Positions 50,996 to 59,242 of a stretch of DNA of 64,000 nucleotides are shown one piece after another. The notes below the pieces were generated by a model. That model saw nothing but the letters and a program-made list of their open reading frames with translations. It made no database searches and was not told where the DNA came from. Origin of the DNA: an uncultured Myxococcales bacterium (GTDB taxonomy: Bacteria; Myxococcota_A; UBA9042); the NCBI GenBank assembly GCA_903883645.1, contig CAISBR010000147.1, positions 88,482 through 152,481 on the forward strand, written 5' to 3'. The position numbers and the translations under genes are program-made. How positions within the stretch are numbered: the stretch's first letter is position 1; each line of letters opens with the position of its first letter.

Positions 50996-51418
50996 TCAGG
51001 CCGTCCTCCGCCCCTCGATGTCGAACGGAAAATGCGACAACCCGATGCGATTACCTTCTGGATCGCGCACATACACGGTCCACGGGCTCTCGAACACGAC
51101 CTCGACGCCGCAGTGGGCCAAGTGTGCCAGCCAGATCGTTCGGTTAGCCCAATGAATCTCGAGTGCTAGAAGGTGTAGGCCGGGCTCGGGTGATCGCCAC
51201 GGCGGCGGATTGGGCTCGCCGTCGCAGGCCTCGAGCGCCACCACTCCGGTGCCCAAGCGGACCCACACGGCGCGGTCGCCTTTGCCATCTTCGGCCGGCC
51301 AGCGCCGCTCGACCCGCAGACGCAGCACACGCTCATAAAACCGCACCATTGCCGGCAAATCGCGGCATTGGATCGCCAAGTGGTGCACGCCAAACGGCGC
51401 AATAGGGGGGACGGCCAT
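50996..51418 (-). CDS. VOC-family protein (glyoxalase fold)
   Basis: At 140 residues it is a single VOC module pair: GVHHLAIQCRDLPAMVRFYERVLRL (about 10-34), GLHLLALEI in the middle and VYVRDPEGNRIGLSHF at the end. The family includes glyoxalase I, antibiotic-binding proteins and dioxygenases. Two metal-ligand positions look retained (the HH near residue 12 and the H of GLHLLALE). The final ligand, usually Glu in DPDGNxIEL, is Gly here (NRIGL), so classical metal-dependent catalysis is doubtful. The ATG at 51418 was chosen because homology starts there; a GTG at 51451 is possible. It stands alone between the pseudokinase and the promoter of the next gene. The substrate is unknown. Confidence 0.83.
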   Translation of the reverse strand: MAVPPIAPFGVHHLAIQCRDLPAMVRFYERVLRLRVERRWPAEDGKGDRAVWVRLGTGVVALEACDGEPNPPPWRSPEPGLHLLALEIHWANRTIWLAHLAHCGVEVVFESPWTVYVRDPEGNRIGLSHFPFDIEGRRTA

Positions 51419-51514
51419 CGGTTGCTCGCGGCCGCGAGGAGCGCAGCGCACCCGGGTTATCTACCGCGCAGGCCGCACCGGTCAACCCGCCGCAAGCGCC
51501 GCTCCACGCGCCAC

Positions 51515-51544
51515 TTGACGGATCCGCGAGTCGGCACCTAGTCT
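51515..51544 (+). promoter_or_regulatory. Promoter for the lipoprotein at 51652
   Basis: TTGACG (51515-51520), 18-nt spacer, TAGTCT (51539-51544). The transcript would start near 51551, upstream of both candidate ATGs (51601 and 51652). Confidence 0.5.
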
Positions 51545-51651
51545 TGGCAGTGGCGCGACCGGCTCGCTGCGGTCACAAATTTGCCATCGGGGGTTCCCAG
51601 ATGCCGTCGCAAATGCACGAAAGTAAGAATACTCAAAGGGTTGGCGCAGGC

Positions 51652-52170
51652 ATGGGGTCTCAGACACTGCGTGCGGCGGCAGTGGTGCTGGCCCTGCTGG
51701 TCGCCCTGTTGACGACTGGCTGTGGCAACGACGAGTTCGACCAAGTCCGCAGTTACAAAGAGTTCTTGGTTAAAGCCAAGCCGTCGCTGCAAGGGATGAA
51801 CAAGGTCCGCGAAGAGCTGTACAACGCCGACAGCGTCGAGACCATGATCGCCAAGTTCGATGCCGGGTTGCTGCCCAACATCCAGACGCTGCACGATCTG
51901 ACCGAGGCCGAGACCGTGCCCGATGGCAAGCTCAAAGAAGTGCACGCCCAGTTGAAGGCGACGATGGATGCCTACCTTGAGGCCACGAAAACCTTGGTTA
52001 CAAAGCTAAAAGGCGCCAAGACCGCCCACAAGAACGACGAAGCGGGCTACTACGGCGCCGTCGAGAAGGCCCTGCTCGAATGGGGCACCAAAGACAAGGA
52101 CTTCGGCGACAAGATGTCGAACCTTGTCAGCGACCTGAACAGCTACCTCGACAAGCTCGTCAAGTCCTAG
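51652..52170 (+). CDS. Small helical lipoprotein
   Basis: The 172-residue protein has a clear lipoprotein signal (MGSQTLRAAAVVLALLVALLTTGC, Cys24). The mature part is almost entirely charged helix, with EELYNADSVETMIAKFDAGLLPNIQTLHDLTEAETV and KLKEVHAQLKATMDAYLEATKTLVTKLKGA, and probably forms an antiparallel helical bundle. I recognise no family; similar 'Snapin-like' small lipoproteins are common in Myxococcota. The ATG at 51652 gives the best signal peptide, while an ATG at 51601 adds 17 polar residues before it. It has its own promoter and is separated from bolA by a further promoter, so it is expressed independently. Confidence 0.7.
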   Translation: MGSQTLRAAAVVLALLVALLTTGCGNDEFDQVRSYKEFLVKAKPSLQGMNKVREELYNADSVETMIAKFDAGLLPNIQTLHDLTEAETVPDGKLKEVHAQLKATMDAYLEATKTLVTKLKGAKTAHKNDEAGYYGAVEKALLEWGTKDKDFGDKMSNLVSDLNSYLDKLVKS

Positions 52171-52224
52171 TCGCAATCCGCGACGCAGAATCGATACAGA
52201 ATCGGACCCATACAGTCCTACATC

Positions 52225-52252
52225 TTGCTCATCTGGCAGGGCCGCTTATGCT
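52225..52252 (+). promoter_or_regulatory. Promoter of the bolA-glutaredoxin operon
   Basis: TTGCTC (52225-52230), 16-nt spacer, TATGCT (52247-52252). The expected start near 52259 leaves a leader of about 34 nt before the bolA ATG at 52293. Confidence 0.5.
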
Positions 52253-52292
52253 TGCGGGGCTGTGACCGAGCGCGCCACAGCGTGGAGATGCG

Positions 52293-52517
52293 ATGCGGAA
52301 TTGGATGGAGACGACCCTAGTAGCGGCCTTTCCGGGCGCCGATGTGCGGGTAACCGATACGACGGGCGGCCAGGATCACTTTGATGTCGAGGTGATCGCG
52401 CCGCAATTCGCGGGCAAGACGCCGATTCAGCAGCACCGGATGGTCTACGCCGCGCTGGGCGAGCAGGTGGGCTACGAAATTCACGCGTTGGGCCTAAAGA
52501 CCCGCGCCAAGGTCTAG
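52293..52517 (+). CDS. BolA/IbaG family protein
   Basis: At 74 residues it is a compact BolA domain: VAAFPGADVRVTDTTGGQDHFDVEVIAPQF, the helix-turn QQHRMVYAALGEQV and the end YEIHALGLKTRA. BolA proteins bind [2Fe-2S] clusters together with monothiol glutaredoxins and take part in iron-sulphur delivery and iron sensing. The short length and the KTRA end place it nearer IbaG/YrbA than BolA itself. The ATG follows GTGGAG. The monothiol glutaredoxin gene begins 18 nt after its stop, so both partners of the usual complex are encoded together. Confidence 0.93.
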   Translation: MRNWMETTLVAAFPGADVRVTDTTGGQDHFDVEVIAPQFAGKTPIQQHRMVYAALGEQVGYEIHALGLKTRAKV

Positions 52518-52535
52518 TTGGACTCGGGAGCAAAT

Positions 52536-52862
52536 ATGCGAGATATCCAGAAAGAAATCGAAGAGTTGGTTAAGTCGAAGCCGGTGGTGTTGTTTATGAA
52601 GGGCACACCGTCGATGCCGATGTGCGGATTTTCGGCGCGCACCGTCGAGGCGCTCAAGGCCTGCGGCGTGGCGTTTTCGTCAGTCAATGTGCTGGCCGAC
52701 CCCGATATTCGCGAGGGCGTAAAGGAATACGGCAAGTGGCCTACAGTTCCGCAGCTCTATGTCGGCGGCGAGCTGCTGGGCGGCTGCGATATTACGCTCG
52801 AGATGTACCAGAACGGCGAGCTCGAGCCGCTGCTGAAGCAAGCGGTCGCTGGCCAAGCGTAG
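52536..52862 (+). CDS. grxD: Monothiol glutaredoxin, CGFS type
   Basis: At 108 residues it is a Grx4/GrxD-type glutaredoxin with the active site CGFS (C30), a conserved Lys22 (VVLFMKGTP), WPTVPQLYVGGELLGGCDI (about 69-87) and the DI-type glutathione contacts. These proteins bind a [2Fe-2S] cluster with glutathione and pass it to apo-proteins or to BolA partners. The ATG at 52536 follows GGGAG; the TTG six codons earlier is unlikely. It lies directly downstream of the BolA-family gene and 9 nt upstream of the SCP2-like gene. Confidence 0.95.
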   Translation: MRDIQKEIEELVKSKPVVLFMKGTPSMPMCGFSARTVEALKACGVAFSSVNVLADPDIREGVKEYGKWPTVPQLYVGGELLGGCDITLEMYQNGELEPLLKQAVAGQA

Positions 52863-52871
52863 GTCGATAAC

Positions 52872-53498
52872 GTGACCGATTACTTTGCCATTGCCCGCAC
52901 CACGCGTCCGGCCGATTGGTTCGAGCGCATCTTGCCAGCGCTGCCGCTGCGGCTACCGAACGCGACGATCGACTATTGGTCGGTGTACCACGTTGCGGGC
53001 GCGGGCAGTTGGTCCGTGGGGCTGCAGGGCGGCAAAGTGGTGGTTCACAAGGGCATCGAGAAGCCGATAGGTGTGCAAATCAGCATGAGCGCTGGGCATT
53101 TTCGCGAGGCCATGTTCGGTGCGCTGCGCGACAAGCTGGGCGACGTGCTGACGCGGCTGGGCAAGCCCAAGGTGCTGCCCGATCTGTCGCGGCTGGCGAT
53201 TGACCAGAGGCAACTGGCGGCGACGGTAGGGGTGGGCGGCGTGCTGGCGGTGGTGGTGCGCGATCGCGCCGTGGACGACGAGTACGCATTTCTGATCACC
53301 ATCGGCGACCAACCGGCGGGGCAACAGGCGCCCACAACCACGATTGTCGCCGACCTCGACGATCTGGTGGCGCTGGCAGCGGCGCGCACTCCGCCCCACA
53401 AACTGCTGACGGGCGGCAAGTTGCGCATCAGTGGCGACCTGGATCGGCCGGCCAAGCTGCTGAGTGCCCTGCTCGCGGCCACCAAGCCTGCCGCCTAA
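52872..53498 (+). CDS. SCP2 sterol-binding-domain-like protein
   Basis: The 208-residue protein starts with GTG 9 nt after grxD. The C-terminal 60 residues fit an SCP2/sterol-carrier pattern: TTTIVADLDDLVALAAARTPPHKLLTGGKLRISGDLDRPAKLLSALL, where the 'G-K-x-x-I-x-G-D' turn and following helix are typical. The N-terminal half (YWSVYHVAGAGSWSVGLQGGKVVVHKG) looks like the strands of the same fold. SCP2 domains bind lipids or act as cofactor-free accessory modules. No signal peptide is present, so it is cytoplasmic. Co-occurrence with the glutaredoxin pair suggests a shared transcript but not a clear shared function. Confidence 0.68.
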   Translation: MTDYFAIARTTRPADWFERILPALPLRLPNATIDYWSVYHVAGAGSWSVGLQGGKVVVHKGIEKPIGVQISMSAGHFREAMFGALRDKLGDVLTRLGKPKVLPDLSRLAIDQRQLAATVGVGGVLAVVVRDRAVDDEYAFLITIGDQPAGQQAPTTTIVADLDDLVALAAARTPPHKLLTGGKLRISGDLDRPAKLLSALLAATKPAA

Positions 53499-53573
53499 TC
53501 CAAGCGTTCGGCCCCTGCGATGCCTTGACGCAGCGGCGGTGCGTGCTTGCCTGTCGGGCTTCTAGGAGGCCCA

Positions 53574-55442
53574 ATGACCGCGTACCTCGAAGACGAAGAC
53601 GAAGACGACCGCGACGACCGCGAATTCGGGCCGGAAACGGACCACGCTGCCAACCGCTATGCGCCGCAGATCGGTCCGGCGTGGGATCCGTACGAAAATC
53701 ACCCCGAGGTGCGCCACCAGGTGCTGCAACCGCTGCTGTCGGGCGACCAGACGGCGCTGCACCACGTGCCTACGGCGCTGCAGAGCGGCGATGCGGCTGA
53801 AAAGCTTGAATTCTTGCTGAATCTGCCCAATCGCGAGGCGGTGGTTACGGCGCTGGCGCCCGAAGAATTCGTGTTCTTGATTAGCGAGATCGGCAAGAAC
53901 GACGCCGCGGAGCTGCTGGCAGTAGCCTCGCCGCGACAACTGCAGGCCTGCCTCGATCTCGACGGGTGGCACGACGACACGCTCGATCTCGACCGGGTAC
54001 TCAACTGGCTGGCGGTCGCGCGCAGCGAGGGTATCGAGGTGCTCGACCGGATGGTGGCGGCGCAAGAAGACGGGCTGCTGTGCCTGGCGCTCGGGCAGGT
54101 CATCAAGGCCGTGCCGATCCACCCCGATACCGAAGACGATGTGCCCGACGATGTCGAGACTTTTGACTCGCCCGACGGCTGCTACCGGCTGTACGGCGAG
54201 CTCGATAACGGCAACATGGACGATCTGCGGGCGATGGTACAGTCGCTGTATCGGATCGATGTGCTGCGCGGCCGGGCGGTGATTCGCGCGCTGTCGTCGG
54301 AGCTGCCGAGCCAACTTGAAGATGACCTGGTGGCGCTGCGCAATGCCCGACTGGCTGATCTCGGTATGGTTGGTCGTGCCGAAGCGCTTGAGATCTATGC
54401 TTATCGCGACCCCAATGCCTTTGCAGACGAGCTGCGGGAGCAGTGGCGCGGCACGGCGATCCAAGAGGACCTGAACCACTTGCAGCGCGCCCCGCAACCC
54501 TATCTGCCGCTTGAAGACCAGGCGCGGCTGGGCCTGGCGCTGCGCGACCGCGAGACCGAAGGTAGTTTCTTGGGCGCGGTGTATCGGCGACTGCCAAGCC
54601 ATGTGCAAGAGCGCGTACAGACTGGTCTTTTGCACCTAGCCTACCGGGTGCAGTGTGCGCGAGCCGAGACGGCGGCGGCGGTCGACGAGCTGCCGCGCTG
54701 GTCGCGCCATGCCCTGCGCACCCTGGCGATGGGGCTGCAGCACCTGTGCGACGATGATCTGGACTATGCCGCGCTGCTGCTGGCGCACGTGCCGGCGCTC
54801 CAATTGTTCCGTGCGGGTCATAGCTTAGTGGTGATCGAGGTGCATCGCGCGCGGCGGCTGCGTTCAGCCCTGGGCGGCGGTGTGGGCTTGGCTCTGCTTG
54901 AGCCGGTCGACACACGCCTGGTGGCGTCGCTGCTGGCGCGGCATCCGGCGCATTGCGTGGGCGACCTGCAGCGGCCGTTCGAGACGCTGGCCGAGCTGGC
55001 GGCGACGCGGCTGCGGCTGCGGGCCCTGGCGGCGCGGGTCGACTGGGTCGCCAAGCTGACGGCCGGCGATCTGCCCGCCCTGCTCGAAGCCGTGCCGCAA
55101 AAAAATCGTCCGCGCTTGCAGGCTCTGTTCAATACCGCGCTCGCTTGGCAGATCGTCGCAGGTCGGCCGCAGCTACAGCCGCTGACAGGGCTCGATCTGC
55201 GCGAATTCTTGGGGCGCGCCTTTGTGGGTGGCCGGCTGGTCGAAGACTTGCGCGCCAGTGTGACTGCGGCGGTGCTGGTCGATGCTGCGCTGACCGACGA
55301 GGTGGCGACCTCGCTGGCCGAGTTCATCGACGAGAGCTTGGACCGCCTGTCGGACGAGCTAGGCGGCCTGGCGCGAGCCGAGCAGATCGATGTGCGCTTT
55401 GTGGGCGACGCGCTGTGGGTGACGAGCGATCTGCCCAACTAA
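53574..55442 (+). CDS. DUF6178 family protein
   Basis: The 622-residue protein has an acidic N-terminus (EDEDEDDRDDREFG) and a helical body matching DUF6178 of deltaproteobacteria-like lineages. Markers are ALAPEEFVFLISEIGKNDAAELLAVASPRQLQACLDLDGW (about 90-130), LDRVLNWLAVARSEG, and the later FETLAELAATRLRLRALAARV. No catalytic motif, signal peptide or membrane helix is evident, and the family has no assigned function. The ATG at 53574 follows AGGAGG at ideal spacing. It lies 75 nt after the SCP2-like gene on the same strand. Its last residues (VRFVGDALWVTSDLPN) are strand-like. A cytoplasmic scaffold or regulatory role is only a guess. Confidence 0.8.
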   Translation: MTAYLEDEDEDDRDDREFGPETDHAANRYAPQIGPAWDPYENHPEVRHQVLQPLLSGDQTALHHVPTALQSGDAAEKLEFLLNLPNREAVVTALAPEEFVFLISEIGKNDAAELLAVASPRQLQACLDLDGWHDDTLDLDRVLNWLAVARSEGIEVLDRMVAAQEDGLLCLALGQVIKAVPIHPDTEDDVPDDVETFDSPDGCYRLYGELDNGNMDDLRAMVQSLYRIDVLRGRAVIRALSSELPSQLEDDLVALRNARLADLGMVGRAEALEIYAYRDPNAFADELREQWRGTAIQEDLNHLQRAPQPYLPLEDQARLGLALRDRETEGSFLGAVYRRLPSHVQERVQTGLLHLAYRVQCARAETAAAVDELPRWSRHALRTLAMGLQHLCDDDLDYAALLLAHVPALQLFRAGHSLVVIEVHRARRLRSALGGGVGLALLEPVDTRLVASLLARHPAHCVGDLQRPFETLAELAATRLRLRALAARVDWVAKLTAGDLPALLEAVPQKNRPRLQALFNTALAWQIVAGRPQLQPLTGLDLREFLGRAFVGGRLVEDLRASVTAAVLVDAALTDEVATSLAEFIDESLDRLSDELGGLARAEQIDVRFVGDALWVTSDLPN

Positions 55443-55538
55443 CTGATACATAAGCTCTTAATTCGGCGTGTTGCAGTCGCGAGGGCACAGCCGCACACTG
55501 GCCGGCGTACCGAGCTTCGTTTTGCTCGCCAGGTTGCC

Positions 55539-56468
55539 ATGTCGCCCCCCCTTGCTACGCCGCCACCGCCGCCACCGGCCACATGGCCCCGGCTGGCGCT
55601 GCTCGCTTGCGTAGCGCTGGGCACGCTGTATTGCTCGGGCGCCCCGGTAAACCGCAGCTCGCGCACCTTGGTCTCGGTCGGTGGTGGCTATGCCCAAGCG
55701 ATCGACAACCGCTACAACTGTGGCGGCGACGTGACCCGCAGCGAAACGCAGTTGCAGTCGGGCGGCAGTGCCGAGGTGGTGCACGAAGACGAGGCCGGCT
55801 GGGTCGCGGGCGTAGAGGTGGCGGCGCAACGCAGCGATGTGCGCGAGCTGCGCGCCGCCGGGCAGATTGCCCTTGAGGGCAGCAGCGAAAAGTCGCTCGC
55901 GAGCTACTGGCAACGGGCTGCAGCTGTGCGAATGGGCTGGGATTTTGCCCACTTCGGCATTGACGGCGGCGCCAATTTCTACATGGACGGCAACGAGGTG
56001 AAGCCCTATCTCGCCGTCCGCGGTGGGGCAATCCACGGCGGTTTTTATGCCGACGCCCAGCTCGGCCAGCGCCACCCGCTCTGGGATCCGACGTTGTTGA
56101 GTGCCGGCGTGCACTTTCGCGACGAACGCTTCCGCGCTGGCGTGTCGCTGGCCTCGATCGTGCGCCGCGTACTCAGCCACGGCACGGCGAGCGGTGCGGT
56201 TACGACCGAGTCGTACAGCTGGGCGTCGGCCAAAATCGACACCGACCCCGCCCTTATCGGCTATGCCGAGCTGTGGCCGCAAAGCAACGCCGGCATTCGC
56301 CTTACCGGTATTGGCGCCGACACGTGGGGCGCGACCGTCAGCTTGATCCTGGCCTTGGGTAGCGACAGCGAGCCCGCCGAACGGAACTGGCGCGGCCAAG
56401 CGACGCCGCTACCCGATGCCCCGCCGGCCGCTGCCACGCCGGCCGCTGCCACGCCGTCGACTCGCTAG
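55539..56468 (+). CDS. Exported beta-rich envelope protein
   Basis: The 309-residue protein has a Pro-rich N-terminus then a hydrophobic segment (WPRLALLACVALGTLYC). Cys24 within LLAC could be a lipidation site, or the segment could be a plain signal sequence. The body is strand-rich with alternating Gly and aromatic residues (LVSVGGGYAQAI, VRMGWDFAHFGIDGGANFYMDG, VRGGAIHGGFYADAQLG, DTWGATVSLILALG), as in small outer-membrane barrels. The C-terminus is a disordered tail with two AAATP repeats. I recognise no family. It is convergent with cysK and separated from the DUF6178 gene by 96 nt. Confidence 0.6.
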   Translation: MSPPLATPPPPPPATWPRLALLACVALGTLYCSGAPVNRSSRTLVSVGGGYAQAIDNRYNCGGDVTRSETQLQSGGSAEVVHEDEAGWVAGVEVAAQRSDVRELRAAGQIALEGSSEKSLASYWQRAAAVRMGWDFAHFGIDGGANFYMDGNEVKPYLAVRGGAIHGGFYADAQLGQRHPLWDPTLLSAGVHFRDERFRAGVSLASIVRRVLSHGTASGAVTTESYSWASAKIDTDPALIGYAELWPQSNAGIRLTGIGADTWGATVSLILALGSDSEPAERNWRGQATPLPDAPPAAATPAAATPSTR

Positions 56469-56490
56469 CCCGTGCCGCGCAAGGCAGCCC

Positions 56491-57462
56491 CTAAGCGCTG
56501 GCAAAGTCTTGGAACAGGATGCTCGACAGGTAGCGTTCGCCCGCGTCGGGCAGCACGGTCACGATGCGCTTGCCGGCATTTTCGGGGCGGCGGGCGATCT
56601 TCAGGGCCGCGGCCACATTGGCACCGCAGCTGATGCCGGCCGTAATGCCCTCTTCGCGATGCAGTCGGCGGGCCATCTCGACGGCCTCTTCGTTGGTTAC
56701 CGTCACCACTTCGTCGACAAGATCGAGGTCGAGCACATCGGGCTTAAACCCGGCGCCGATGCCCTGGATCTTATGCGGGCCCGGCTTGGGCGGCTGCCCC
56801 GCCTTGATGGCCGTGAGTACCGGGGAGTCTGCCGGCTCAACGGCAATGCTCTTGATATTCAAACCCTTGGCATGCTTCAAGAACCGTGTCACGCCGGTGA
56901 TGGTGCCACCCGTGCCGACGCCGGCGACGAAGAAGTCGAGCTGCCCGTCCGTGTCGTCAAAGATCTCGGGCCCCGTGGTCTCAAAGTGAATCTGCGGATT
57001 GGCTGGGTTCTTAAACTGCTGCGGCAGGTAGTAACGCCCCGGATCCGAAGCGACAATCTCTTCGGCCTTGGCGATGGCGCCCGGCATGCCGCGCGGCCCT
57101 TCGGTCAGCACCAGCTGCGCACCAAACGCCAGCAACATGCGCCGCCGCTCCAGGCTCATCGTCTCGGGCATCGTCAGGACCAGCGGATAGCCGCGCGCCG
57201 CGGCCACATAGGCCAATGCGATTCCGGTGTTGCCGCTGGTGGGTTCGACAATGGTCACATCGCGCGAGCCCGGGGTCAGCTTGCCCGCCTTCTCGGCGGC
57301 CCAGATCATCGACGCGCCGATGCGGCACTTGACCGAGTATGCCGGGTTGCGACCCTCGATCTTGACGAGCACTTCGGCACCCGTGCCGGCGCTCAGGCGA
57401 TGCAAACGCACCAGCGGGGTGTGGCCAATGGTCAGGCTATTGTCGTCGAAAATGCGGGCCAT
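56491..57462 (-). CDS. cysK: Cysteine synthase A (O-acetylserine sulfhydrylase)
   Basis: At 323 residues it is a full-length PLP enzyme of fold type II that makes cysteine from O-acetylserine and sulphide. It has [12 protein letters not shown] (12-23), the PLP lysine K45 in [10 protein letters not shown], the substrate loop [26 protein letters not shown] (cofactor phosphate loop) and [12 protein letters not shown]. The 'SVKCRIG' context fits CysK rather than cystathionine beta-synthase; no regulatory domain is attached. The ATG follows CTGGAG. It is preceded by about 240 nt with a candidate promoter and is convergent with the envelope protein at 55539. Confidence 0.96.
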   Translation of the reverse strand: MARIFDDNSLTIGHTPLVRLHRLSAGTGAEVLVKIEGRNPAYSVKCRIGASMIWAAEKAGKLTPGSRDVTIVEPTSGNTGIALAYVAAARGYPLVLTMPETMSLERRRMLLAFGAQLVLTEGPRGMPGAIAKAEEIVASDPGRYYLPQQFKNPANPQIHFETTGPEIFDDTDGQLDFFVAGVGTGGTITGVTRFLKHAKGLNIKSIAVEPADSPVLTAIKAGQPPKPGPHKIQGIGAGFKPDVLDLDLVDEVVTVTNEEAVEMARRLHREEGITAGISCGANVAAALKIARRPENAGKRIVTVLPDAGERYLSSILFQDFASA

Positions 57463-57593
57463 GCTGTTCTCCAGGGGGTTAAAAGAGTTGATCCCAATGG
57501 GCGATTTGCCGTGAGCCGTGTTCTGCAGGGGTCACCTTAGCGCAAGTGCCGGCAAAGAAGAAGTCAACTCTGGCTGGCGCCCTGCACAGGGTC

Positions 57594-57622
57594 ATGCTGC
57601 CGAATTCACCGCCGCATGTCAA
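57594..57622 (-). promoter_or_regulatory. Candidate promoter of cysK
   Basis: On the minus strand: TTGACA (57617-57622), 17-nt spacer, CAGCAT (57594-57599). The -10 is weak. A second TTGACT closer to the gene also has a 17-nt spacer but an even poorer -10. Confidence 0.3.
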
Positions 57623-57703
57623 TCCCTATCGGATAAGTAGGCTATTGCGAAGCTACCGCAGTGCTATGAAATGCTGTATCTATTCTACAATGAATACGAC
57701 TGG

Positions 57704-59197
57704 CTAACCGCCGAGCGCGCCGAGCCGCGCCAAGGCCTGCAGGTCGGGATCGCTGCGGTAGGCCACATGCAGTGCGCGGGTGGTATCCGCCGGCGTCACG
57801 GTTGTGCGCCCCGCCCGGTCCGCCAAGTCGCAGGCCAGCGCTTCGGCCAGCAGCAGCCGCCGCACCAACTGCCCCAAGCCGGCATCCAAGTGCCCCAGCG
57901 CCACCTGAATCGGCAGATCGTTGGCCACAATGTCGTGCAAGTGCCTAGCTGCCAACGGGTCGAGCGCGACCGGCCGCACCGTACGCCCCGCCAACTGTGC
58001 CCGCAGTCCGCGCGCCAGGTCGTCGAGCCGCCGCGCGTCACTGCGCTCGCCGCGCTGCTGTAGCGCCGCCGAACGCTCGCTAAGTTGCGCGATATAGGCC
58101 TGCAAGTCGGCTTGATCATAGAGTTCGTTAGGCGATCGCAACGCGGTGACCAGCTCGCCTAGGCGCGTGGGCAGCACCAGCTCCGGCCCCTCCGCCAGCT
58201 CGCGCGCACGCTGGTCGATGGCGGCTTGGGCCCGCTCCATCACGGCGGCAAGCCAGCCCTTGGCGTCGGCTGCATCCGGCTCCAACGCAAAGAACTCATC
58301 AGACAGACTCCACCACGCGCCCTGCGGCACAGGCAAGCCTGCCGTCCACTCAAAGGGCAGCGCAGCCTTGACCGGCGCCGCGCCTTCGGCAAGCAGCGTC
58401 CGCACTTCGTCGTCGCGCCCCGGCCACGGCTCCGCCGCATCGCGCGCCTTGTCGTAGCCATCGCACGCCAGCAGCAGCGACACGTGCACACCGCGTGGAC
58501 TGCGATGCAAACGCAGCGGAAATAGCCGACATGCCATCGGTTTCGCTGCGCTACCGTGCTCGCGATGGACATCGCACAGGCGGTCGTCGCCCTGGGCCTG
58601 GCAGCGACCGTCGTGCCCGCGCGCCATACCTACATGGGTTACGCTGTTTACTTCAATAGTCTCGAATAGTTCAGTCGCAGCAATGTCGCCGCCCGGACCG
58701 AGCCGCACCGTATGATCGGCGTGCCCGGGGTGTTTGCGCACCCGCGAGCCAAAGCGCAACCCCGCGACCCGCCTTTGATCTGCCGGCGTCAGCGGCCCCA
58801 AGAACGTCGCACCGCAACACGTGCCCGTGCCCACACAAGCGTGCTGCGGCGGGTGCTTGCCCAGCGGCCACTGCAGCGTCTCGTCGGCCGCAGGGTGGTG
58901 GCACTGGCGAGCAAAGGCGTCGCGCTCGACCTGCAGCGTCAGCCGCGCTTGCGCCCGCTTGCCCTGAACCAGGTATAAACGGGCCAAGCCGGCCAAACGA
59001 CTAGTCAATTCTTCGACTTGCAGCTCGGTCTTGCGCGCTAGGGCTGCAATCGAGCCGCCTTGCGCCAGCGCCTTGACCACCCGCGCATCGACCTCGCCCA
59101 GGCGAATCCGCCGAGAAAGCAACGCATCCACGGCCGACCACTCGCCGGTCGCGGCGTGCTCTAGGCGCACATCACCCCGCAAGCGGTAAACCGACAT
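57704..59197 (-). CDS. YkgJ/FliB-like Cys-rich protein with N-terminal winged-helix-like module
   Basis: The 497-residue protein has a central cysteine set, C121-x5-CC (127/128), C199, C208-x2-H211 and C223 in KPMACRLFPLRL. This is the pattern of the YkgJ zinc/iron-chelating family, which includes flagellin lysine N-methylase FliB. The first 80 residues (YRLRGDVRLEH, then AVDALLSRRIRLGEVDARVVKALAQG and LTSRLAGLARLYLV) read as a small winged helix, somewhat like PqqD-type peptide-recognition modules. The C-terminal 240 residues are helical and unassigned. No signal peptide is seen. A role as a metal-dependent protein-modifying enzyme is possible but unproven. The start at 59197 is favoured over 59206 because GGAG lies about 9 nt upstream. 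It is the third gene of the ybjN-pspA operon. Confidence 0.68.
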   Translation of the reverse strand: MSVYRLRGDVRLEHAATGEWSAVDALLSRRIRLGEVDARVVKALAQGGSIAALARKTELQVEELTSRLAGLARLYLVQGKRAQARLTLQVERDAFARQCHHPAADETLQWPLGKHPPQHACVGTGTCCGATFLGPLTPADQRRVAGLRFGSRVRKHPGHADHTVRLGPGGDIAATELFETIEVNSVTHVGMARGHDGRCQAQGDDRLCDVHREHGSAAKPMACRLFPLRLHRSPRGVHVSLLLACDGYDKARDAAEPWPGRDDEVRTLLAEGAAPVKAALPFEWTAGLPVPQGAWWSLSDEFFALEPDAADAKGWLAAVMERAQAAIDQRARELAEGPELVLPTRLGELVTALRSPNELYDQADLQAYIAQLSERSAALQQRGERSDARRLDDLARGLRAQLAGRTVRPVALDPLAARHLHDIVANDLPIQVALGHLDAGLGQLVRRLLLAEALACDLADRAGRTTVTPADTTRALHVAYRSDPDLQALARLGALGG

Positions 59198-59242
59198 CGG
59201 CAGCATCTCCTGGTCTAGGGTGCAAGGGCAGGCAAGCCGGCT

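Noticed and set aside
57600..57703. AT-richer stretch near 57.6-57.7 kb as a foreign insertion or att site
   Set aside because: Only about 100 nt, no flanking repeats or mobile genes; most likely the regulatory region of cysK.
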